A stretch of DNA of 9,839 nt from Acidocella sp. (GCA_028687415.1 JAQUAC010000068.1:1-9839); one strand, 5' to 3'; counted from the first letter of the stretch, positions 1-8,071 are shown. Translations and numbers: made by a program. Notes: a model not told the origin generated them from the sequence alone.

Positions 1-1
1 C

Positions 2-2662
2 TTCCACGCCATACCTGATATGCAGAGAGCGGATGGCGTGCATGTGAATGCCGTCTTTGGCTTCTGCAACATGGTGGCCCGGCTGATGAAGGATCACACC
101 GGCACGCATCTGGCCGTGGTGTTCGATGCCGGGCGAAAAACTTTCCGCACCCGGCTGTACGATGCCTACAAGGCCCACCGCCCCGAGCCGCCGCCGGAGC
201 TGGTGCCGCAATTCGCCCTTATCCGCGAGGCAACCCGCGCCTTCGGCCTGCCCAGCATCGAGCTTGAGGATTGGGAGGCAGACGACCTCATCGCCGCCTA
301 TGCCCGCGCCGCGACAGCAGCCGGAGCCGAGACGATCATCGTCTCCTCAGACAAAGACCTGATGCAGCTGCTCGGCCCGCATGTCTCCATGCTGGACCCG
401 ATGAAGAACACCCCCATCGGCCCGGCCGAGGTGGAAGCCAAATTCGGCGTGACGCCGGACAAAGTGATCGAGGTGCAGGCGTTGATCGGCGATCCGGTGG
501 ATAATGTCCCCGGCGTCCCCGGCATCGGCCCGAAAGGGGCTGCCCAGCTCATCGGCGAATACGGCACACTGGAAGCGGTACTGGCGGCAGCCCCCGCCAT
601 GAAGCCCTCCAAGCGCCGAGATTCGCTGATCGCCCATGCCGAGTCCGCACGCATTTCCAAGGAGCTCGTGACCCTGCGCGCCGACGCGCCGCTGCCCGAG
701 CCGCTGGAAAATTTTGCCTTGCGCAAATGGGACGCCGCCGTCCTCAGCGAGTTCCTCACCCGCAACAATTTCAAAAGCATAAGACACCGCCTGGGCCTTG
801 ACGAAGCAACCACGGAAGAGCCCGCCGCACCAGACATGAGCGCCGCCGCTTTCGGCCCATACGAAACGATTACGTCCCTGGCAGCGCTTGAAGAGATCAT
901 CGCGGCGGCACGGCGAGAAGGCATGCTCGCCCTCTCGGTGCAGACGGACGATCCCGCCTCCCTGCACGGCAATCTGCTGGGGCTAGGCCTCGCCACCACG
1001 CCAGGCAAGGCCGCCTACCTGCCGCTCGGCCACAACCTCACGCTGGAGCAGCCCCCGCAAATCCCTCAGGCCGAGGCGCTGCGCGCTCTCGCTGACCTGT
1101 TCACCAATATTTCCGTCCTGAAGATTTTCCACGACGCGAAATACAGCCTGGAAGTGCTGCGCCGCGCCGGGGTAGCCAGCATCGCCCCGTTCGACGATGT
1201 GATGCTGATCTCCTACGCCCAGGATGCCGGGAATTTCGCGCATGACTCCGCGACGCTGGCGCGCGTGCACCTCAGCCATTCGGTGAAGGACACGGATTAC
1301 GTCACCGGCAGCGGCCGCGCCCGCCTGAGTTTTGCCTCCGCGCCAGTGGAAAGAGCCACAGAGTTCGCCGCCGAGGCCGCCGATGTCTCGCTCCGTCTCT
1401 GGGCCGCGCTGAAGCCGTTGCTGCGCGTGAACAAATCCCTCGCACTTTACGAGTTGCTTGAGAAAAAGCTCATCCCCGTGCTGGCGGATATGGAAGCGTA
1501 CGGCGTAATGGTGGATCGCAACGATCTTTCCAGCATGTCCACCGAGTTCGAAGGCCGCATGGCCGAGATCGAGATCGAAATCCACAAGCTTGCAGGCCAG
1601 ACCTTCAATGTCGGCAGCCCCAAGCAGCTCGGTGAGGTTCTGTTCGAGACACTGAAACTCCCCGGCGGCAAGCGCGGCAAAAACGGCGCCTGGGGCACGG
1701 ATTCCTCCGTGCTGGAGGGGCTGGCCGAAGAGGGCAACCCCATCGCCCAGCGCGTGATGGACTGGCGACAGCTGGCGAAACTAAAATCCACCTACGCGGA
1801 CGCGCTGATCGGACAGATCGATGCGCGCACCGGGCGCGTGCACACCTGCTTCCAGATGGCCGCCACCACCACCGGCCGCATCTCCTCCACCGACCCGAAC
1901 CTGCAGAATATTCCAATCAGAACGCAGGAAGGTGCCCGCATCCGCAAGACCTTCATCGCCGCCCCCGGATGCAGCCTCATCTCCGCCGATTACTCGCAGA
2001 TAGAGCTGCGCCTGCTCGCCCACGTGGCGAACATCCCAGCGCTGAAGGAGAGTTTTTCCCATGGCGAGGATATTCACGCGCGCACCGCCTCAGAGATGTT
2101 CGGCGTGCCGATGGCCGGGATGGACCCCGCCACCCGCCGCCGCGCGAAGGCGATTAATTTCGGCATCATCTACGGCATTTCCGCCTTTGGCCTGGCGCGC
2201 CAGCTCGGCATCCCGGCAGCGGAAGCTCGCGCCTATATCGATCTGTATTTCAAACGCTACCCGGAAATCCGCGCCTATATGGAGGAAACCAAGGAGCACG
2301 CGAAACTCTATGGCTTCGTGCTGACACCGTTCGGGCGACGCTGCTGGGTGCCGCGCATCAAGGATAAAATCCCTTCCCTGCGCGCCTATGCAGAGCGCCA
2401 AGCCATCAACGCCCCCCTGCAAGGCGGCGGCGCCGACATCATCAAGCGCGCCATGGTGAAACTGCCGCGAGCGTTGCAAGATGCCGGGCTGAAATCACGG
2501 CTGATCCTGCAGGTGCACGACGAATTGCTGTTCGAGGCCCCGGACGGCGAAGCCCAGGCCACGGCGGAACTGGCGCAAAAAATCATGCAGGCGGCAGCAG
2601 AACTCTCCGTACCGCTGGTGGTGGAAATCGGCATCGGCAAGAACTGGGGTGCGGCGCATTAA
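2..2662 (+). CDS. polA: DNA polymerase I, 5'-truncated by window edge
   Basis: DNA polymerase I fills gaps and removes RNA primers in lagging-strand synthesis and excision repair. The reading frame is open from base 2 and begins FHAIPD, which matches the family's RAFHAxP segment. The true start therefore lies upstream and roughly 20 residues are missing, including the first metal-binding Asp of the 5' nuclease. Numbering from the Met at base 20: the 5'-3' exonuclease spans about 1-265, with DWEADD at 84-89, SDKD at 110-113 and the GDPVDNVPGVPGIG helix-hairpin segment at 157-170. A 3'-5' exonuclease-like domain spans about 275-465. The polymerase domain spans about 470-880, with motif A DYSQIELR (Asp657), motif B RRRAKAINFGIIYG (Lys710, Phe714) and motif C QVHDE (His833-Asp834-Glu835). 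The polymerase and 5' nuclease look intact. The proofreading site does not: its four carboxylates are Ser306, Gln308, Ser376 and Ala453. The 3' end overlaps the next gene by 14 nt. The family assignment is certain. Confidence 0.97.
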   Translation, partial: FHAIPDMQRADGVHVNAVFGFCNMVARLMKDHTGTHLAVVFDAGRKTFRTRLYDAYKAHRPEPPPELVPQFALIREATRAFGLPSIELEDWEADDLIAAYARAATAAGAETIIVSSDKDLMQLLGPHVSMLDPMKNTPIGPAEVEAKFGVTPDKVIEVQALIGDPVDNVPGVPGIGPKGAAQLIGEYGTLEAVLAAAPAMKPSKRRDSLIAHAESARISKELVTLRADAPLPEPLENFALRKWDAAVLSEFLTRNNFKSIRHRLGLDEATTEEPAAPDMSAAAFGPYETITSLAALEEIIAAARREGMLALSVQTDDPASLHGNLLGLGLATTPGKAAYLPLGHNLTLEQPPQIPQAEALRALADLFTNISVLKIFHDAKYSLEVLRRAGVASIAPFDDVMLISYAQDAGNFAHDSATLARVHLSHSVKDTDYVTGSGRARLSFASAPVERATEFAAEAADVSLRLWAALKPLLRVNKSLALYELLEKKLIPVLADMEAYGVMVDRNDLSSMSTEFEGRMAEIEIEIHKLAGQTFNVGSPKQLGEVLFETLKLPGGKRGKNGAWGTDSSVLEGLAEEGNPIAQRVMDWRQLAKLKSTYADALIGQIDARTGRVHTCFQMAATTTGRISSTDPNLQNIPIRTQEGARIRKTFIAAPGCSLISADYSQIELRLLAHVANIPALKESFSHGEDIHARTASEMFGVPMAGMDPATRRRAKAINFGIIYGISAFGLARQLGIPAAEARAYIDLYFKRYPEIRAYMEETKEHAKLYGFVLTPFGRRCWVPRIKDKIPSLRAYAERQAINAPLQGGGADIIKRAMVKLPRALQDAGLKSRLILQVHDELLFEAPDGEAQATAELAQKIMQAAAELSVPLVVEIGIGKNWGAAH

Positions 2663-3821
2663 CCGCGCTTCACTCCAGCACCTTCTCAACGGCGCCGTCG
2701 CCGGCGGCGACGTCCCCTATATCGCCGCCGCCGTCACGGGCCCGGATGCCCTCATCTTCCAAGGCATGGCGGGCCTTTCCTCCCCAAATGGCCCACCCGT
2801 CACGGCGGACACGCCCGTCTGGCTTGCCTCCATGACCAAGCCCATCACCTCCGTCGCGGCGATGCAACTGGTGGAGGCGGGCAAACTCTCCCTCGACGCC
2901 CCCATCGGAGCCCTGCTGCCGGAGCTGGCGCATCCGCAAATCCTGGAAAACGGCATGCTCCGCCCAGCTGAAACGAAAATCACCCTGCGGCATCTACTCA
3001 CCCACACGGCGGGCTTCTCCTACCCCTACGCCAGCCCGGACTACGCCGCGTATTTCGCCTCCCTGCCCACCCCGCCCAAGCCCGGCACCCGCGCCGCCCT
3101 CAACGCACCTCTGCTCTGCGAGCCCGGCACGCGCTGGGAATACGGACTCTCTACCGACTGGGTGGGCCTCGCCGTGGAGGCTGCCTCCGGCCTGACTCTG
3201 GGCGCCTATTTCGCCACGCATATTTTTGCCCCGCTCGGCATGGCGTGCACCGGCTTCACCCCCGGCCCCGCCACCGCTTTGCTGCACCGCCGCGCGCCGG
3301 ATGGCACGCTCACCCCAATGCCTCCGCCGCCGGCCACGCCGCCGGAGGTACTCTCCGGCGGCGCCGGGCTGTACTCAACCCTGGCGGATTACCTGAAATT
3401 CCTGCGTATTTTCCTGAGTGGCGGCGGCGGCATCCTCACCCCGGCCAGTCTGGCGGAAATGTGCCGCAACCAGATCGGCCCCCTGCGCGCCGGGCACCTG
3501 CGCTCCATCACCCCCGGCTTCATGCTGGACACCGACATCAACCCCGGCATCGACAATAAATGGGGCCTCGGCTTCCTCATCAACCCGCAAACCGGGCCAA
3601 ATGGCCGCCCCGCTGGCTGCCTCTCCTGGGCCGGCGCCGCCAACACGTATTTCTGGATCGACCCCGCGGCCCGCCGCGCGGCGCTACTGTTAACGCAGAT
3701 ACTCCCTTTCAGCGATGCAGGGGCGCTTAAAACCTATAGCCGGTTTGAGCATGCCGTATACCCCTCCCCGCAATTGCAAGTTATAAGGCCGTCACCAACA
3801 GACCGGGATATTATGCCATGA
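2649..3821 (+). CDS. Beta-lactamase-family serine hydrolase (class C fold, esterase-like)
   Basis: A 390-residue protein of the class C beta-lactamase/penicillin-binding-protein-like serine hydrolase family (COG1680-type, including EstB-like esterases). The nucleophile motif is SMTK (Ser61, Lys64). LLTHTAGF (116-123) is a family signature, YGLS (Tyr165, Ser168) sits where these enzymes carry the catalytic Tyr, and SWAGAANTYFWIDP (326-339) is the third-motif region, usually W-G-G-A-x-G-T. No signal peptide is visible, so a cytoplasmic esterase or peptidase role is more likely than antibiotic resistance; the substrate cannot be inferred. The proposed start is a GTG inside the polA 3' end. It leaves only about 10 residues before the first conserved helix, but its Shine-Dalgarno is weak. 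The stop overlaps the next gene's ATG (ATGA), suggesting translational coupling. The fold assignment is secure; the function is open. Confidence 0.9.
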   Translation: MRRINRASLQHLLNGAVAGGDVPYIAAAVTGPDALIFQGMAGLSSPNGPPVTADTPVWLASMTKPITSVAAMQLVEAGKLSLDAPIGALLPELAHPQILENGMLRPAETKITLRHLLTHTAGFSYPYASPDYAAYFASLPTPPKPGTRAALNAPLLCEPGTRWEYGLSTDWVGLAVEAASGLTLGAYFATHIFAPLGMACTGFTPGPATALLHRRAPDGTLTPMPPPPATPPEVLSGGAGLYSTLADYLKFLRIFLSGGGGILTPASLAEMCRNQIGPLRAGHLRSITPGFMLDTDINPGIDNKWGLGFLINPQTGPNGRPAGCLSWAGAANTYFWIDPAARRAALLLTQILPFSDAGALKTYSRFEHAVYPSPQLQVIRPSPTDRDIMP

Positions 3822-5293
3822 GCGCAAACACCGAGACCCTGCAAAAAACCACAGTCACTGCTTTGCCGGGTGACGGCATCGGCCCTGAAGTGATGGCCGC
3901 GACGATTCGTATCCTGGACGCCGCCGGCGCCCCCATTGAATGGGAAATGGCCGAAGCCGGTGCGGAATCCTTCAAAAAGGGTATCATCACTGGTGTGCCG
4001 CGCGAGACGCTGGACAGCATTGCCCGCAACAAGCTGGCGCTGAAGAGCCCGCTGGAAACTCCCGTTGGTTTCGGCGGCAAATCCGCCAATGTTACCATGC
4101 GTAAATATTTCGAGCTTTACGCCAACATCCGCCCCGTGCGCGAGCTGCCGGGCATCACCACCCCCTTTACCGGGCGTGGGATCGACATGGTGATCGTGCG
4201 TGAGAACGTCGAGGACGTCTACGCCGGCATCGAGCACATGCAGACCACCACGGTCGCGCAGTGCCTGAAGCTGATGACCGCGCCGGGCTGCGAGCGCATC
4301 ATCCGCGCCGCCTACGGCTTGGCCCGCGCTGAAGAGCGCAAGAAGGTCACGGTTGCCACCAAGGCGAATATCATGAAGCTCACCGAGGGCATGATGAAGC
4401 GCATGGGCGAGAAAGTTGCCCTGGAATTCCCGGACATCAAGGCCGAGCACATCATCATCGACAACTGCGCCCACCAGTTGGTGATCCGGCCGGAAGCATT
4501 CGACGTGATCGTCACCTCCAACATGAACGGCGACATCATCTCCGACCTCGCGGCCGGTCTCGTCGGCGGCCTCGGCATCGCGCCCTCCTCTAATCTCGGC
4601 GACCATGCCGCGATGTTCGAGGCTGTGCACGGCTCCGCGCCGGACATCGCCGGCAAGGACCTTGCCAACCCCACCGCCCTGCTCTCCGCCTCCATCATGC
4701 TGCTGCGCCACATCGGCGCCTTCGACGTGGCTGAGAAGGTCGAGCAGGCGCTGTTCATCACCCTGGCCGAAGGCAAGAACCTCACGGGCGACCTCGCCCC
4801 GCGCGGCCACGGCGTCGGCACCAAGGCTTACACCGACCAGATCATCGCCAATCTGGGCCGCAGCTCGGCCATGCACTCCCGCACCTACAAGAAGTTCGAG
4901 CTGAAGACCTGGCCCGAGCTGACCGCGCATACCGAGCCCACCACCCGCGAGCTGGTCGGCATCGACGTGTTCCTGGAAACCGATCTCGGTTCCGATGAGC
5001 TGGGCAAGACACTTGAAGCCATCGCGCAGGACAGCCCGTTCACCCTGAACGGTATCTCCAACCGCGGTGTGCAGGTTTATCCCCCCACGGGCGGCTTCAC
5101 CTTCCTGGTGGACCATTTCGCCTGCCGCTTCATGTTCAAGACCCCGATCCCGCTGACCGACTCCACCGCCAGCGGCCAGCCGGAGATCAGCTATCTGGTG
5201 CAGCGCATCGGCGCCAAGTTCACCTGGATGCATATCGAGAAACTGCAGCGCTTCGACGGTAAGGATGCCTTCGAGCGTCCGCAGGGCGCGTAA
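3818..5293 (+). CDS. icd: Isocitrate dehydrogenase, long Thermus/Rickettsia type, predicted NAD+-dependent
   Basis: A TCA-cycle enzyme that oxidatively decarboxylates isocitrate to 2-oxoglutarate. The 491 residues include the isocitrate/isopropylmalate dehydrogenase fold (about 1-335) plus a C-terminal extension of about 150 residues, as in the Thermus thermophilus enzyme and the alphaproteobacterial subfamily. Visible elements are LPGDGIGPEV (16-25), the substrate loop KSANVTMR (Ser89, Asn91, Arg95), VRENVEDVYAG (127-137, with Arg128 and Tyr135), TKANIMK (Lys182), and metal ligands Asp215, Asp239 and Asp243. The coenzyme segment HGSAPDIAG (271-279) has Asp276-Ile277 where E. coli Icd has Lys344-Tyr345. 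In this superfamily that pair marks NAD+ use, an inference not tested here. The ATG overlaps the preceding stop by 4 nt; only a weak GGGA precedes it and no convincing private promoter was found. A strong terminator follows 24 nt after the stop. Isopropylmalate dehydrogenase is excluded by length and substrate loop. Confidence 0.95.
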   Translation: MSANTETLQKTTVTALPGDGIGPEVMAATIRILDAAGAPIEWEMAEAGAESFKKGIITGVPRETLDSIARNKLALKSPLETPVGFGGKSANVTMRKYFELYANIRPVRELPGITTPFTGRGIDMVIVRENVEDVYAGIEHMQTTTVAQCLKLMTAPGCERIIRAAYGLARAEERKKVTVATKANIMKLTEGMMKRMGEKVALEFPDIKAEHIIIDNCAHQLVIRPEAFDVIVTSNMNGDIISDLAAGLVGGLGIAPSSNLGDHAAMFEAVHGSAPDIAGKDLANPTALLSASIMLLRHIGAFDVAEKVEQALFITLAEGKNLTGDLAPRGHGVGTKAYTDQIIANLGRSSAMHSRTYKKFELKTWPELTAHTEPTTRELVGIDVFLETDLGSDELGKTLEAIAQDSPFTLNGISNRGVQVYPPTGGFTFLVDHFACRFMFKTPIPLTDSTASGQPEISYLVQRIGAKFTWMHIEKLQRFDGKDAFERPQGA

Positions 5294-5297
5294 TACC

Positions 5298-5311
5298 GGG
5301 GCACCAGCCCC
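5298..5311 (+). other. Small stem-loop just after the icd stop
   Basis: GGGGC-ACCA-GCCCC forms a perfect 5-bp stem with a 4-nt loop starting 4 nt after the icd stop. It has no T-tract and so is not a terminator by itself. Its CCGGGGC arm (5296-5302) is repeated in the true terminator at 5321-5327, so the first copy could pair with GCCCCGG at 5334-5340 as an alternative. The functional meaning is unknown; it may only stabilise the mRNA 3' end. Confidence 0.4.
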
Positions 5312-5317
5312 ACAACG

Positions 5318-5347
5318 AAACCGGGGCCTCACAGCCCCGGTTTTTTT
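5318..5347 (+). terminator. Rho-independent terminator of the polA-hydrolase-icd run
   Basis: AAACCGGGGC (5318-5327) pairs with GCCCCGGTTT (5334-5343) around a 6-nt loop, and the right arm runs into seven T's (5341-5347). On the minus strand the same stem is followed only by three U's and mixed bases, so it should work best for the plus-strand genes. The T-tract overlaps the stop codon of the convergent 103-residue gene (5346-5348). Confidence 0.92.
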
Positions 5348-5657
5348 ATTTCATCCGGGCAAAAACCTGCCGGTCCTTGTTTTCCTGCATCAGCATCGAA
5401 AAGCTGTGCAGCTTCTCAAAGCCGAGCCCCAACGGCCGGTCATGCTCCGGGTCCATCTGGATGTCGCCATAAGCGGCGGAGCCAAATTTCTCCCATTTCC
5501 CGGCGGGTTTCTTTACCTCCAGCGTGGCGACCGTGGCTTTAAAAACCAAGCGCATAATGGCCTCCTTGGGCGCGGAGGGTTTGGTCAGGCTGGGGTGACC
5601 GGCAATCATCTGCCAGCCATTGGCCAGCGCCCAGGTCGTAATGTCTTCGCGCTGCAT
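5346..5657 (-). CDS. Conserved-looking hypothetical protein, 103 aa
   Basis: I do not recognise a family. The protein has 103 residues, is soluble and mildly basic, and has no signal peptide or membrane segment. It contains an N-terminal part with WALANGWQM and a GHPSL-KP-PKEAI stretch, a central VKKPAGKWEKFGSAAYGDI segment, and a C-terminus ending QENKDRQVFARMK. The start at 5657 is supported by AAAGGA (5664-5669) 6 nt upstream and by 27-nt spacing from the preceding small gene, which suggests one transcript. An in-frame ATG at 5555 has an even better AAGGAGG (5561-5567) 5 nt upstream and would give a 69-residue form. The longer form is preferred because the frame carries protein-like sequence throughout, but the choice is not settled. 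The gene converges on icd, and its TAA lies in the T-tract of the icd terminator. Confidence 0.72.
   Translation of the reverse strand: MQREDITTWALANGWQMIAGHPSLTKPSAPKEAIMRLVFKATVATLEVKKPAGKWEKFGSAAYGDIQMDPEHDRPLGLGFEKLHSFSMLMQENKDRQVFARMK
5561..5567 (-). promoter_or_regulatory. Internal Shine-Dalgarno before an in-frame ATG
   Basis: On the minus strand AAGGAGG is followed by CCATT and an in-frame ATG at 5555-5553. The spacing is good for initiation. The bases also encode Pro-Lys-Glu-Ala of the longer protein, so the match could be a coding coincidence. It matters because it allows a 69-residue start within the 103-residue gene. Confidence 0.4.
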
Positions 5658-5684
5658 AATCTGTCCTTTGCGCTGGCCGGGCGG

Positions 5685-5813
5685 TTATTTCTTCGCGCTC
5701 GGTTCGCCGAAGCCCTTGATATTGACGGCCGGAGTGCTGGCCTTCAGGCGCTCGGCCTCGGTTTTCTTGGGTTTTTTGGCTTCTCGGTTCGATTTTTTCT
5801 GACCTTTGGCCAT
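5685..5813 (-). CDS. Small Lys-rich protein, 42 aa
   Basis: A short gene starting MAKGQKKSNREAKKPKK and ending GFGEPSAKK. It has 42 residues, of which 11 are Lys and 2 Arg. It is hydrophilic, with no membrane segment, and probably largely disordered. I recall similar tiny proteins with the same N-terminal pattern annotated as hypothetical in alphaproteobacteria; this is recollection, not a search. The start is fixed by a near-perfect AAAGGAGG (5819-5826) 5 nt before the ATG. It is followed after 27 nt by the 103-residue gene on the same strand and is divergent from trpB. The charge would suit nucleic-acid or ribosome contact, but no function can be assigned. Confidence 0.8.
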   Translation of the reverse strand: MAKGQKKSNREAKKPKKTEAERLKASTPAVNIKGFGEPSAKK

Positions 5814-5818
5814 AACGG

Positions 5819-5826
5819 CCTCCTTT
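5819..5826 (-). promoter_or_regulatory. Strong Shine-Dalgarno of the 42-aa gene
   Basis: The minus strand reads AAAGGAGG, then CCGTT, then ATG. This is the strongest ribosome-binding site in the window and fixes the start of a gene that would otherwise be dismissed for its length. Confidence 0.8.
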
Positions 5827-5845
5827 GGTTTTGTTGCCGCGCTTT

Positions 5846-5851
5846 TTTATA
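5846..5851 (-). promoter_or_regulatory. Possible -10 element for the small-protein unit
   Basis: On the minus strand TATAAA lies about 33 nt upstream of the 42-residue gene's ATG and matches five of six -10 consensus bases. No good -35 hexamer is found at 16-18 nt spacing (the sequence there is near TGCGAC), so this is only a candidate. Confidence 0.25.
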
Positions 5852-5889
5852 GCACAGCCATCCGGAACCGTCGCATTGCGCGCCCATCA

Positions 5890-5927
5890 GCCGCCATTAA
5901 TTGATCGCCATCCCCTGCCGTGGCGGC
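5890..5927 (+). other. Inverted repeat in the trpB upstream region
   Basis: GCCGCCA (5890-5896) is the exact reverse complement of TGGCGGC (5921-5927), with 24 nt between the arms. It lies 37 nt upstream of the trpB ATG, in the 150-nt gap between the divergent 42-residue gene and trpB. It could be a weak leader hairpin or an operator, or chance in GC-rich DNA. No Trp-codon leader peptide, T-box or clear trpB promoter was seen in this gap. Confidence 0.25.
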
Positions 5928-5963
5928 CTTTATCCCGCCTCATCCTTCGGCTAAAGCCAAAGA

Positions 5964-7177
<1,214 letters not shown>

Positions 7178-7181
<4 letters not shown>

Positions 7182-7981
7182 GCCGTATCGCCGGCGTTTT
7201 CGCCGCACTCAAGGCCCAGGGCCGGGCAGCGCTCATTCCCTTCGTCGAGGCGTATGACCCGAACCGCGAAACCTCGCTGACCCTGCTGCACGGCATGGCG
7301 GAAAACGGCGCCGACATCATCGAGATCGGCATGCCCTTCACCGACCCGATGGCCGACGGCCCCACCATCCAGGCCGCCGGACGGCGCGGGCTGCTGGCGG
7401 GTGCCAGCCTGCACGGCGTGCTCGGGCTGGTGCGCGAATTCCGCCGCAGCAACAACCACACCCCGCTGGTGATGATGGGCTATCTCAACCCCATCCTCTC
7501 CTATGGTGTGGCGAAATTCTGCACGGACGCCGCCGAGGCCGGAATCGACGGGCTGATCGTCGTCGACCTGCCGACCGAGGAAGCTGATCTGCTGCTGCCC
7601 GACGCCGCCGCCAATGGGCTGGACGTCATCCGCCTCATCGCCCCCACCACCAGCAATGAGCGCCTGCCTTTGGTCCTCGCCGGGTCGTCTGGCTTCGTCT
7701 ATTACGTCAGCATCACCGGCATCACCGGCACCCGCACGGCGAGCGCGGCTGATCTGGCGCGCGATATCCCCCGCATCCGCGCCGTAACCGACCTGCCCAT
7801 CGCGGTCGGCTTCGGCGTGCGCACGCCCGAGCAGGCGGCGGTAGTGGCCCAGCATGCGGACGGCGCCATCGTCGCCTCCGCCCTTATCGAGACGCTGAAC
7901 CGCGAAAACGTCGCCGCCGTGTTGCGCGACGTGAAGGCGCTGTCAGAAGGGATCAACGGCGCGCGGAAAGAAGCAGCTTAG
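7178..7981 (+). CDS. trpA: Tryptophan synthase alpha subunit
   Basis: The TIM-barrel subunit cleaves indole-3-glycerol phosphate to glyceraldehyde-3-phosphate and indole, which is channelled to TrpB. The 267 residues align with Salmonella TrpA without numbering shift in the N-terminal half. Catalytic Glu49 (in IIEIGMPF) and Asp60 (in PMADGPTIQ) are present, as are loop-6 GITG (181-184), Phe212-Gly213 in VGFG and a phosphate-site IVASA (231-235, where the usual form is xGSA). The otherwise conserved strand PFVTxGDP reads PFVEAYDP (21-28), so Thr24 is Glu and Gly26 is Tyr. The gene is coupled to trpB by an ATGA overlap, with GGAG (7167-7170) 7 nt before its ATG. A bidirectional terminator follows 33 nt after the stop. 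Confidence 0.96.
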
Positions 7982-8014
7982 CCCTCTCCCTTCGCAAGTT
8001 TACCGAGACCAATA

Positions 8015-8050
8015 AAAAAGCTCCCCGCGCTGATGCCCGGGGAGCTTTTT
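8015..8050. terminator. Bidirectional intrinsic terminator between trpA and the convergent lipoprotein gene
   Basis: AAAAAGCTCCCCG (8015-8027) pairs with CGGGGAGCTTTTT (8038-8050) around a 10-nt loop. It has T's on the plus-strand exit and A's, which become U's, on the minus-strand exit. It lies 33 nt after the trpA stop and 21 nt past the minus-strand gene's stop, so it should serve both transcripts. Confidence 0.93.
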
Positions 8051-8071
8051 ACATGAAACCGTCAGGCTGCC

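Noticed and set aside
2649..3821. Antibiotic-resistance beta-lactamase
   Set aside because: The SxxK/YxxS architecture is shared with many esterases and peptidases. There is no signal peptide and the third motif is not KTG, so resistance should not be claimed.
3734..5332. Long open frame of 532 codons on the minus strand across icd
   Set aside because: It lies entirely antisense to a gene with every expected isocitrate dehydrogenase motif. Such frames are common in GC-rich DNA because the sense codons avoid TTA, CTA and TCA. The translation is low in recognisable motifs.
5265..5852. 195-codon plus-strand frame between icd and trpB
   Set aside because: It runs through the strong icd terminator and opposite two minus-strand genes that have good ribosome-binding sites, and it starts inside icd. 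The minus-strand reading is better supported.
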